Of a stretch of 64,000 nucleotides of DNA, positions 36,062 to 43,376 are shown in pieces. The position numbers and the translations under genes are program-made. The notes beneath the pieces are model-generated. The model made no database searches. It saw only the letters and a program-made list of their open reading frames with translations, and had not been told where the DNA came from. Position 1 is the first letter of the stretch. Each line of letters opens with the position of its first letter. Source of the stretch: Marinobacter manganoxydans MnI7-9 (lineage in GTDB: Bacteria > Pseudomonadota > Gammaproteobacteria > Pseudomonadales > Oleiphilaceae); assembly GCF_000235625.1 (NCBI RefSeq), contig NZ_AGTR01000034.1, positions 62,001 to 126,000 on the forward strand, read 5' to 3'.

Positions 36062-37015
36062 ATGACATTTGTCCGTTACCATGTGCGTCATGAGACCCTC
36101 TACCAGTACGATCAGGTGGTGGGGGAGTCCCACCATTTGCTGAGACTGACACCGCGGGCCCTGCCCTGGCAGCGGAATCTGGAACATCATCTGGCGATTG
36201 CACCGGAACCCCCGGTGCGAAGCTCGTTCCTGGACAGTTTCGGCAATCGGATTACCAAGATTGATTTTACCGCGGAACATGAGTACTTACGGATCATCAG
36301 CGAATTCTGGGTGGAGCTTCGTGAGCGTCCGAAACCCTCGGCAGCCGCGGCAAAAGTTCCCTGGGAAACCGTCCGCGATAGCCTGCGGTACCGTGCCGAC
36401 AGGAAGTTCCCGGCGGACCATCTTCAGGCTACGGCGTTCCGGTTTGTCTCCACCAATGTGCCCATTGATTCCCAGTACGCCGCCTATGCCCGGGAGGCGT
36501 TCCTTCCGGGGCGCGCGCTGGTAGAGGCGGCTGATGCCCTGATGCGGATGATTCATCGCGACTTTCGCTTCGATGCGACTGCAACGGAAACCTTCACCCC
36601 GGTTGAGCAGGCGTTCAAGGCCCGTCGCGGGGTCTGCCAGGATTTCTCCCACATCATGATTGCCTGCCTGCGTTCGGTTGGGCTGGCGGCCCGTTACATG
36701 AGCGGGTATATCCTGACCCATCCGCCCGAGGGCAAGGAGCGCCTTGTTGGAGCCGATGCTACCCATGCGTGGGTGGCTGTGTTCGTGCCGGATTTCGGCT
36801 GGCTGGAGCTGGATCCTACCAATGCCCTGAGGCCGGACCTGGAACACATTACCCTCGGCTGGGGCAGGGACTTTTCCGATATCACCCCGATGCGGGGCGT
36901 CCTGCTGGGGGGTGGTGGACATGAACCGGAGATTGCCGTGACCGTGGTGCCCGAGGAGGAGTTCGCCTCCCTGTACGGCGACGGCGAAACCTATCTGGAA
37001 GAACTATCGACTTAA
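36062..37015 (+). CDS. Transglutaminase-like cysteine protease family protein (COG1305)
   Basis: The 317-residue protein has the bacterial transglutaminase-like N-terminal domain (MTFVRYHVRHETLYQYDQ) and a core with complete triad: C192 in RRGVCQDFSHIMIACLRSVG, H235 in DATHAWVAVFVP and D251 in WLELDPTNA. It starts 10 bases after the ATP-grasp/alpha-E fusion and closes the six-gene run. No signal peptide is seen, so it should act in the cytosol on the same substrate as the ligases, either cutting or cross-linking. Confidence 0.92.
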   Translation: MTFVRYHVRHETLYQYDQVVGESHHLLRLTPRALPWQRNLEHHLAIAPEPPVRSSFLDSFGNRITKIDFTAEHEYLRIISEFWVELRERPKPSAAAAKVPWETVRDSLRYRADRKFPADHLQATAFRFVSTNVPIDSQYAAYAREAFLPGRALVEAADALMRMIHRDFRFDATATETFTPVEQAFKARRGVCQDFSHIMIACLRSVGLAARYMSGYILTHPPEGKERLVGADATHAWVAVFVPDFGWLELDPTNALRPDLEHITLGWGRDFSDITPMRGVLLGGGGHEPEIAVTVVPEEEFASLYGDGETYLEELST

Positions 37016-37080
37016 CCGAATCCACCCGTCCGGTTGTGGTTGAGCTTATCCATACGTTCACTTCCTTACGGCGGAGTGCC

Positions 37081-37096
37081 GCATAGCAAGCTATGC
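37081..37096. terminator. Hairpin after the transglutaminase cluster
   Basis: GCATAG at 37081-37086 pairs with CTATGC at 37091-37096 around CAAG. An alternative fold pairs GCAAGC with GCTTGC. No T-run follows. It may slow transcription between the transglutaminase cluster and marC. Flanking CGTCCGG and CCGGACG segments give weak outer complementarity, but it lacks the loops of the R elements. Confidence 0.3.
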
Positions 37097-37130
37097 TTGC
37101 GGGCTTTCGATGGCACCCGGACGACACGGA

Positions 37131-37754
37131 ATGATTGAAACGTTTTTCTCGACTTACATCAGCAGCACCATTCGCTTCCTGTTCCTGCTGGCGCCTTTTT
37201 TCGTAGTGACCATGTTCCTGGCGCTGACCAGGGGCCTGCCAGCAACCGAGAAAACATCGATCATCCGCCGTGCCTGCGTTTCGGCCTTTCTGATGGGCGT
37301 GATTCTGTTCTTTGCCGGCCCGCTGTTGTTCAGCGCCATCGGCATTACCCTGAATTCGTTCCGGATCGGTGCCGGTTGCCTGCTGTTTCTGACCGCCATC
37401 AGCCTGGTGACCAGTGGTACCCGGAATCACGCCACCGGGCTGCCTGATGAGGACCGTGATGACATTGCCGTTGTGCCACTGGCTATTCCGGTGATGATTG
37501 GCCCGGCCACCATTGGTGCAATCATGGTGTATGGCGCCGAGCTTAACCGGGTATCCGAAGTGGCAGGCGGACTCCTGGGATTGGTATCCAGCCTGCTGAT
37601 CCTCGCGGTGCTGCTGCACCTGTCCGGCTACCTGGAGAAGGTGCTGGGCAAGACCGGCCTGAACATCATGTCCAAGATCAGCGGTCTGATCCTCTCTGCT
37701 ATGGCGGCTGAAATCGTGTTGACGGGCATTGCGGGTTTCATTGCCTCCACCTAG
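37131..37754 (+). CDS. MarC family integral membrane protein
   Basis: The 207-residue protein has six hydrophobic segments and the MarC pattern: FLFLLAPFFVVTMFLALT, IIRRACVSAFLMGVILFF, VPLAIPVMIGPATIGAIMVY and MSKISGLILSAMAAEIVLTG. MarC proteins are inner-membrane proteins of unknown function; the early link to multidrug resistance was withdrawn. The start is the ATG at 37131. It follows the transglutaminase cluster at 115 bases and may be a separate unit. Confidence 0.9.
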   Translation: MIETFFSTYISSTIRFLFLLAPFFVVTMFLALTRGLPATEKTSIIRRACVSAFLMGVILFFAGPLLFSAIGITLNSFRIGAGCLLFLTAISLVTSGTRNHATGLPDEDRDDIAVVPLAIPVMIGPATIGAIMVYGAELNRVSEVAGGLLGLVSSLLILAVLLHLSGYLEKVLGKTGLNIMSKISGLILSAMAAEIVLTGIAGFIAST

Positions 37755-37790
37755 AGTATCGCGGGACAGGTTTTCGCTGCAGGGTGTCTG

Positions 37791-38357
37791 ATGTCTGCCA
37801 ATACCATTGAGCACAATCGCAAACGATACGATTTCTCCGGCGTGGAGTCGGTGTGGCTGTTTGGTTACGGCTCGCTGATCTACAAGGTGGATTTCCCCTT
37901 TCTGGAGCAGCGCCCGGCGTCGATTCGAGGGTGGGAAAGGCGGTTCTGGCAGGGTTCCCACGATCATCGGGGCACGCCGGAGGCCCCCGGCCGCGTGGTT
38001 ACCCTGGTAGAAAAGCCAAATGCTGTCTGCAAGGGCATGGCGTTCAGGGTGTCACCCAAAGTGTTCGAGCACCTGGATGTCCGTGAAAAGAACGGCTATC
38101 TGCGCCTGAGCATCACGCTCACCTTCGACGATGGCAGCCATGCCGACGGCCTGGTTTACATTGCCACCGAAGACAACGAAGCCTTCCTGGGCCACGCGCC
38201 GGACGCGGATATTGCCCGCCAGATCGCCTCTGCCTCAGGCCCCAGTGGCCCGAATGCCGATTATCTCTTGCGCCTTGCAGAGTCCCTGAGGGCAATGGGT
38301 GCGGATTGCCAGCACACCTTTGCCATCGAATCCCACCTGCGTGATGAGTTGAGCTAA
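37791..38357 (+). CDS. ChaC-like gamma-glutamylcyclotransferase
   Basis: Enzymes of this family cleave gamma-glutamyl bonds, usually of glutathione, releasing 5-oxoproline. The 188 residues contain the substrate loop VWLFGYGSLIYK at the start, RFWQGSHDHRGTPEAPGRVV and the catalytic Glu in LDVREKNGYLR, as in ChaC. It is cytosolic. It lies just past a cluster of predicted peptide ligases and transglutaminases, so action on gamma-glutamyl peptides from that system is conceivable, but glutathione is the default expectation. Confidence 0.92.
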   Translation: MSANTIEHNRKRYDFSGVESVWLFGYGSLIYKVDFPFLEQRPASIRGWERRFWQGSHDHRGTPEAPGRVVTLVEKPNAVCKGMAFRVSPKVFEHLDVREKNGYLRLSITLTFDDGSHADGLVYIATEDNEAFLGHAPDADIARQIASASGPSGPNADYLLRLAESLRAMGADCQHTFAIESHLRDELS

Positions 38358-38362
38358 GTCCG

Positions 38363-38379
38363 TTTAAGTTTGCTTTAAG
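38363..38379 (+). promoter_or_regulatory. PmrA-like box upstream of eptA
   Basis: TTTAAG at 38363-38368 and TTTAAG at 38374-38379 are separated by five bases, exactly the (C/T)TTAAG-N5-(C/T)TTAAG arrangement bound by PmrA. It ends 53 bases before the eptA start codon. eptA (pmrC) is the classic PmrA target, so the match of site and gene is meaningful. No pmrAB genes are in the window. Confidence 0.65.
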
Positions 38380-38432
38380 GTTCGGGGAGCACACTCACCA
38401 GACCTTGAATCACACTTATCCCGGAAAATCCC

Positions 38433-40121
38433 ATGGGCTTGTCCTCAAAACCCACTCTTCACGCGCAGCCGTTTGTGCATAGCGGAACCGGTCGGTTTCA
38501 ATGGCCTGCAATCAAACCGCATTGGCTGGTGTTGATCAGCGCCTTTGCACTTACCGCTCTGTATAACGTTCCTTTCTACACCGCCCTTGATCGATACGTC
38601 GGCTTTGATCAGCCGATGCTGATGTTCAAACTCGCGTTTTTGTTGCTGCTGGTCAACCATCTCCTGATCAGCCTGTTTTCGGCACGATTTATCCTGAAGC
38701 CGGTACTGGTGTTTCTGTTTTTAAGTGCAGCGCTCAGTGGGTATTTCATGAACGCGTATGGCGTGCTGATCGACAAGCACATGCTGCAGAACGTGTTCGA
38801 AACCGATGTGCAGGAGGCTCGCGGCCTGCTGAGCCTCGGACTGCTTGTGCACATGGCGCTCTTCTTTGTGATTCCGGTTGTGCTGCTCTTCCTGGCACGC
38901 GTGAGCTGGCCGGCGGGCCTGAAAAGGGTCACTCACTGGTTGGCCCCGATCATTGTTGATATCGCTCTGATTCTGGTACTGGCGTTGACCAGCTATCAGG
39001 AGATGGCTTCAACGTTCCGTAATCACCGCGACATCAAGGATCTTGTGGTGCCGGTGAACAGTGTTGCTGCCCTGGCATCGCTGGGTAGCAAGGTGGCTGC
39101 GGCGCAGTTTCCCCAGGAATACCAGCAGGTGGGGCTGGATGCGACGGTTTCTCTCCCGGTTTCCGATCGCGCCAAACCCAATCTGGTGGTTTTCGTTCTT
39201 GGTGAAACTGCGCGCGCAGACCATTTTGGTCTGAATGGCTATCAGCGCGATACCACCCCGGAGCTCAGTAAACTGGCCCGGCAATCGGGCGGAACACTGG
39301 TCAATTTTCCCCGCGTATCCTCCTGCGGGACCGCAACGGCCTTGTCGGTGCCCTGTATGTTCTCGTGGCTGGGCAGATCGGATTACGATGAAGCCGTGGC
39401 CAAGAACAGTGATAACTTCCTGGATGTCATGACCCGCGCCGGCATCGTCAGTACCTGGCTGGATAATAACTCCGGCTGCAAGGGCATGTGTGACCGGATT
39501 CCGACCGTCCGTCCGGAGGATACCGACCTTTGCCAGGGCGAGTACTGTGATGATCTGGTGCTGCTGAAGGGTGCCCATCAGCAGCTCGATGTTGCAGAAA
39601 ACAACGACCATTTCATGGTGTTGCATCAGCTTGGCAGTCACGGTCCCGAGTACTACAAGCGCAGCAAACCGGACCAGAAAAAGTTCCTGCCCGAGTGTCA
39701 GAGCAATGAACTGCAGAGTTGTGACCAACAGGCCATCATCAACGCCTACGATGACAGTATTCTGGTAACCGATCGCTTGCTCGGAGAAACCGTGCGCATG
39801 CTGAAATCCATGCAGGCGGATTACAACACTGCTCTCGTGTATGTCTCTGACCATGGCGAGTCACTGGGCGAGGGTGGCATCTACCTGCACGGTATTCCTT
39901 ACATGCTGGCGCCGGAGGCCCAGACCCATGTGCCCATGGTTGTGTGGTTGTCAGACGGTTTCCGGATGGATAACCGGATTGATGCCGAGTGCGTCAACCG
40001 GATCGCATCGCAACCGTTGAGCCACGACAACCTGTTCTCCTCCATGCTGGGACTGATGAACGTGAAGACCGGGGCGATCAAGCCGTCGCTCAATATTTTC
40101 GAGGACTGCAGAACCACCTGA
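38433..40121 (+). CDS. eptA: Lipid A phosphoethanolamine transferase EptA
   Basis: EptA transfers phosphoethanolamine from phosphatidylethanolamine to lipid A and lowers polymyxin binding. The 562-residue protein has five N-terminal membrane segments (to about 185) and a periplasmic sulfatase-like domain with LVVFVLGETARADHFGLNGY, the nucleophile Thr in SSCGTATALSVPC, disulfide-forming Cys pairs, and VYVSDHGESLGEGGIYLHG. Lack of a good ribosome-binding site leaves the start slightly uncertain. A PmrA-like box precedes it. With the LpxL-like gene at 13.6 kb it modifies the same molecule. Confidence 0.94.
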   Translation: MGLSSKPTLHAQPFVHSGTGRFQWPAIKPHWLVLISAFALTALYNVPFYTALDRYVGFDQPMLMFKLAFLLLLVNHLLISLFSARFILKPVLVFLFLSAALSGYFMNAYGVLIDKHMLQNVFETDVQEARGLLSLGLLVHMALFFVIPVVLLFLARVSWPAGLKRVTHWLAPIIVDIALILVLALTSYQEMASTFRNHRDIKDLVVPVNSVAALASLGSKVAAAQFPQEYQQVGLDATVSLPVSDRAKPNLVVFVLGETARADHFGLNGYQRDTTPELSKLARQSGGTLVNFPRVSSCGTATALSVPCMFSWLGRSDYDEAVAKNSDNFLDVMTRAGIVSTWLDNNSGCKGMCDRIPTVRPEDTDLCQGEYCDDLVLLKGAHQQLDVAENNDHFMVLHQLGSHGPEYYKRSKPDQKKFLPECQSNELQSCDQQAIINAYDDSILVTDRLLGETVRMLKSMQADYNTALVYVSDHGESLGEGGIYLHGIPYMLAPEAQTHVPMVVWLSDGFRMDNRIDAECVNRIASQPLSHDNLFSSMLGLMNVKTGAIKPSLNIFEDCRTT

Positions 40122-40270
40122 GGCGCTGAACGTTTTCTTCACCTTCTGACAGAAAATTCGACACTACCGGCCATTCAAACGTCAAGCTGACGGGGCCTTG
40201 CGTAAAGATCCTGCAAAGCCGGCCCCAAGGCACTGACATTCGCTCCCGCTTCGATAATCTGGGTTCAGAG

Positions 40271-40294
40271 GCATCCGGCACTGGGTCCGGATGC
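40271..40294 (+). promoter_or_regulatory. Hairpin in the leader of the His-rich gene
   Basis: GCATCCGG at 40271-40278 pairs perfectly with CCGGATGC at 40287-40294, 35 bases before the start codon of the histidine-rich protein. No T-run follows. It could stabilise or regulate the leader, or be a weak end of the eptA transcript. Confidence 0.3.
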
Positions 40295-40328
40295 GAGATC
40301 TGTCTCTGAGCAGAACGGGAGAATCATC

Positions 40329-40793
40329 ATGAAGCGACTGTTGATCGGAAGCCTGGTAACGGCATTCCTGATGGCATCGGCTCCGGTGATGGCCAACGAC
40401 GATGACCGCCGTGGTCACGGCTGGCAAAAGCACCATGAGCGGGGCAATGCCCTGCCGCCTGGCCAACAGAAAAAGTTCCTGCAGGCCCACTACCGCGACG
40501 ACCGTTATGATCGGCACCATCACAAGCCCCGGCACTACAAACAGCATAAGTGGGACCGCAAGCACCACAATCGTTACGATCGCCACGGCTACCATGGTGA
40601 CAAGCGCCATTGGGGCAAGAAGCACAAGCGCGATGTCTATCGCGACAGGCATGACCGCCGGCGTGACTGGCATCGCAACCATTCAGGCCATTACCTCCTC
40701 AAACTGGGCTACGGTGACGGATTGCCGCCGGAGGCCCGGATTGGTCGGATCATTCACGACACTCACGCGCTAATTGAATCGTCCCGGCACTGA
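40329..40793 (+). CDS. Histidine-rich basic periplasmic protein
   Basis: The 154-residue protein has a signal peptide (MKRLLIGSLVTAFLMASAP, cleavage after VMA). The mature part has 22 His plus many Arg, Lys, Asp and Tyr, in runs such as RYDRHHHKPRHYKQHK. The composition suggests binding of Ni, Co, Zn or Cu in the periplasm; PPGQQKKFLQ and the C-terminal GLPPEARIGRIIHDTH faintly recall RcnB-type proteins. The family is not certain. The 3' end overlaps the convergent DMT exporter gene by 44 bases. Confidence 0.8.
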   Translation: MKRLLIGSLVTAFLMASAPVMANDDDRRGHGWQKHHERGNALPPGQQKKFLQAHYRDDRYDRHHHKPRHYKQHKWDRKHHNRYDRHGYHGDKRHWGKKHKRDVYRDRHDRRRDWHRNHSGHYLLKLGYGDGLPPEARIGRIIHDTHALIESSRH

Positions 40794-41700
40794 ATGAAGC
40801 TTCCTGGCTCCGGAGCTGCTGTTGCTCCGGGGCTGGATTAAATCCTCTTGCAGGCTCCTTGCGCCGGTGCTGCAGGCCAATGAGCAGCAGGGGCACCACG
40901 ATCATCAGGCTGCCGGCCAGGAACCACAGGTCGGGCACCTCTCCGAACCAGATCCAGCCAATCCCCACGGCCCAGATCAGACCGGTGTACTCGGCGCTGG
41001 TGACCTGGTTGGCGTCTACCTGGCGGTAGGCCAGCAATACGGTGATGTTGTAGCCCAGAATGAACAGGGCCGAGCCCATGGCGCCGATCAGGATGCCTGA
41101 ATCCCACTGTGCGCCTTCCCACCAGGCCAGGGCGCCAGCCGCTGGCAGAATCAGCAGGTAGTTCAGGAATAGTTTGTGGACAGTGCTCTGCTGTTTCGGC
41201 AGTTTCCGGACCAGCACGGCGTTGATGGCCAGGGCAAACGCCGAGCCAAGGGCTGCCACGGCCGCCCAGTTGAATTCCACCGGCCGTAGAATGAGCACAA
41301 TGCCGGCAAAGCCGCTGAACACGGCGGTTACGCTTAGGGGTGTCAGCTTTTCCCGGAACAGGAATACCGAGAGCACCATCACCAGGATGGGCGCGGCATA
41401 GAAGACGGCGTTGGCGGTTGCCAGCGGCAGGTTGCCCAGGGCGATCACCATGCACAGGAGGCCGGCCAGGTGGATGTGGGCCCGGAAGGTGTGGATCTTC
41501 AGTCCGGCGAACAGGTTTTTCCGGTCCAGTTGCCCGGCCATTGGCAGCAGAAGGCCCAGGGTGATCAGGCAGCGCAGAAACGCAAACTGAAATACGGGCG
41601 CGCCGGGCTCCAGGAGTTTGATGAACACGTCAGAGATCAATGCCATGGCGTTGCCGATCACCAGCAGCAGGATGGCGCTGTTTACGGTTTTTCCTGACAT
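40750..41700 (-). CDS. DMT-superfamily transporter (EamA type)
   Basis: The 316-residue protein has ten membrane segments in two EamA repeats, with MALISDVFIKLLEPGAP in the first and VTSAEYTGLIWAVGIGWIW in the second. It is a likely exporter of amino acids or related metabolites. The start ATG has AAGGAG properly spaced. A basic, Gln-rich tail after the last segment overlaps the convergent His-rich gene. The divergent LysR gene probably regulates it. Repeat R3 lies 35 bases upstream of the start, in its leader or promoter. Confidence 0.9.
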   Translation of the reverse strand: MSGKTVNSAILLLVIGNAMALISDVFIKLLEPGAPVFQFAFLRCLITLGLLLPMAGQLDRKNLFAGLKIHTFRAHIHLAGLLCMVIALGNLPLATANAVFYAAPILVMVLSVFLFREKLTPLSVTAVFSGFAGIVLILRPVEFNWAAVAALGSAFALAINAVLVRKLPKQQSTVHKLFLNYLLILPAAGALAWWEGAQWDSGILIGAMGSALFILGYNITVLLAYRQVDANQVTSAEYTGLIWAVGIGWIWFGEVPDLWFLAGSLMIVVPLLLIGLQHRRKEPARGFNPAPEQQQLRSQEASFSAGTIQLARECRE

Positions 41701-41734
41701 GTTTTTCTCCTTTGGTCTTCAAGCTCTGGTGCAA

Positions 41735-41844
41735 GAGCAAATCGTGTGGCTCCCTCCGAAAACCGCTGTGAATACGTCCCTGTACGCTTGCTCTCCGCCA
41801 TCCATGGCTCCGAGCATTTTCGGAGGGAGCCACCCGATCTGCTC
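41735..41844 (-). repeat. Palindromic element R3 (type B, GGA strand minus)
   Basis: The outer arms at 41735-41762 and 41817-41844 are complementary over 28 bases with two mismatches. On the minus strand the inner loops are ATGGAT (stem GCC/GGC) and AGGGAC (stem TAC/GTA). GTACAGGGACGT (41785 down to 41774) matches the CsrA consensus at 11 of 12 bases. It sits between the divergent DMT and LysR genes, so it is not simply a terminator. Confidence 0.85.
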
Positions 41845-41925
41845 CCGTAACATGGAGGGCAGTCTAAGGGGGTGTTAATATCCGATAAAATGATCTTTAT
41901 TCGATAGCCATTAGAAAATTAGATA

Positions 41926-42885
41926 ATGAAACTGCCACCCCTGAAAGCTCTGCCTGTCTTCGAAGCCGTTGCCCGTCTCAACAGCTTTTCCCTCGCTGCC
42001 GATGAGTTGGCGGTGAGCCAGAGTGCGGTGAGTCACCAGATCAAACAGCTGGAAAAATACCTGGGGGAGCCGCTTTTTTCGCGCGGCGGCCGGTCGCTGT
42101 CGTTGACTGATCAGGGACGCCAGTATCTGGATGCGGTCAGTTCTGCGCTGTTGCAGATCGAGCGTGCCAGTGAGCAATTAGTGGGGCATGAGGAGGCCAG
42201 GATCCGGTTGTCGGTGTTCAGTTCGTTTGCCGTGCGCTGGCTGGTGCCAAGGTTGCCGGATCTGAAGCGGTTGCATCCTCAGCTGGATCTGGCGCTGGAG
42301 ATGAGTAGTGGTAATCCGGTGTTGTCGGATCGGGTGGCGGATTGTTTTATTACCGTTAAGCCCACCTCGCCCGCATTCAGCTATGAGCTGCTTTACGAGG
42401 AGCGTCTGTTCCCCGTATGCAGCCAGGATTACTGGCAGAAGATACGCCGGGAGCTGTCGCTGGAGGAGGTTTCCGGCGACCCGGCGTCGATGTCATTAAC
42501 ACCGGCAATGGTGGCGGAGTATCCGTTGCTGTCGACATACAGTATCTATGACCGTCAGGGTGGGGACTGGGAAGCCTGGTATCGTGAAGCGGGCCTGGAC
42601 CTGCCCCGATCGAGCCGTTTGTTGCATTCAAGCCATATGCTGCTTTCGCTGGAAGCTGCGCGCTTCCACCAGGGAATTGCGCTGACCAACGACTACATGC
42701 TCAGTACCCGCAAGGATTCCGGTGACTTTGTGCGCTTGCCCTGCCACTCCGTTATGACGGGCGACATTTTTTACTTTGCATGGAAAACCAGCCGTCGTCG
42801 TGAACGAGGGATTCAGCTTCTGCGGCGTTGGCTGGTTTCAGAAGCGATCAATTCAGGATTACGTCCGGAGGAGGTCTCTCAGTAA
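41926..42885 (+). CDS. LysR-family regulator, GcvA-like
   Basis: The 319-residue protein has an N-terminal winged helix-turn-helix (ALPVFEAVARLNSFSLAADELAVSQSAVSHQIKQL) and a two-lobed effector domain. LPPLKALPVFEAVARL and FSRGGRSLSLTDQGRQYLDAV are typical of the GcvA group, which often controls amino-acid metabolism and export. It is divergent from the DMT exporter, its likely target. Its stop overlaps that of the convergent trmO-like gene by seven bases. Confidence 0.92.
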   Translation: MKLPPLKALPVFEAVARLNSFSLAADELAVSQSAVSHQIKQLEKYLGEPLFSRGGRSLSLTDQGRQYLDAVSSALLQIERASEQLVGHEEARIRLSVFSSFAVRWLVPRLPDLKRLHPQLDLALEMSSGNPVLSDRVADCFITVKPTSPAFSYELLYEERLFPVCSQDYWQKIRRELSLEEVSGDPASMSLTPAMVAEYPLLSTYSIYDRQGGDWEAWYREAGLDLPRSSRLLHSSHMLLSLEAARFHQGIALTNDYMLSTRKDSGDFVRLPCHSVMTGDIFYFAWKTSRRRERGIQLLRRWLVSEAINSGLRPEEVSQ

Positions 42886-43361
42886 ACATTCGCTTTATCG
42901 GGTGCTTTTGGGGTGAAAGCGCAGCGGTCTGGCTTGATGTCCAGCAGCGGGGTGCCGTCCAGACAGTCCAGGCCGCGCACGATCAGCGTTCCTTTTTCTA
43001 TACGAACCAGTTTGACCATGGACGTGCCAATCGGGTTGGGTCGCACCGGGGAGCGCAGGGCGAAGGTGCCGAAGGTCTGGCCGTCGCTTCTGGGGCTTTG
43101 CCGGATCAGGTCCCGGCGGCTCTGGTCGAGCCAGTAAAGCACCTCAATGGTGTCGTAGTCTTCGAGCCCCGCCAGCGCGTTGTGCCAGACGGGGTCCAGA
43201 ACCAGCTGGCACTCCGGGCCGTCAAGGCGGCCCTGGCGCGGGCAATCCTTGCGATCGCGCCAGGGGGTCCGGATGGCACCGATGAATCGCAACGTGGCGT
43301 CAGAGGCCGGTTCCAGTTCCACGGCCTCCTCATTGGGACGCAAATCTGCAAGATCGCTCAT
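42879..43361 (-). CDS. trmO: TsaA/TrmO-like tRNA methyltransferase
   Basis: TrmO uses SAM to N6-methylate the t6A at position 37 of threonine tRNA. The 160-residue beta-barrel protein has FIGAIRTPWRDRKDCPRQG, LEDYDTIEVLYWLDQSRR and the hallmark LRSPVRPNPIGTSMVKLV. E. coli TrmO has an extra C-terminal domain and is 235 residues; this short form is common in other bacteria and may methylate another target. It follows fadE's convergent-side neighbours on the minus strand, starting 15 bases after the fadE stop. Confidence 0.85.
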   Translation of the reverse strand: MSDLADLRPNEEAVELEPASDATLRFIGAIRTPWRDRKDCPRQGRLDGPECQLVLDPVWHNALAGLEDYDTIEVLYWLDQSRRDLIRQSPRSDGQTFGTFALRSPVRPNPIGTSMVKLVRIEKGTLIVRGLDCLDGTPLLDIKPDRCAFTPKAPDKANVY

Positions 43362-43376
43362 CGACCAGCCCGTACC

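Noticed and set aside
37028-37126. Possible ninth R element after the transglutaminase cluster
   Set aside because: It has weak outer complementarity and a small hairpin, but no ANGGAY loops and no shared core.
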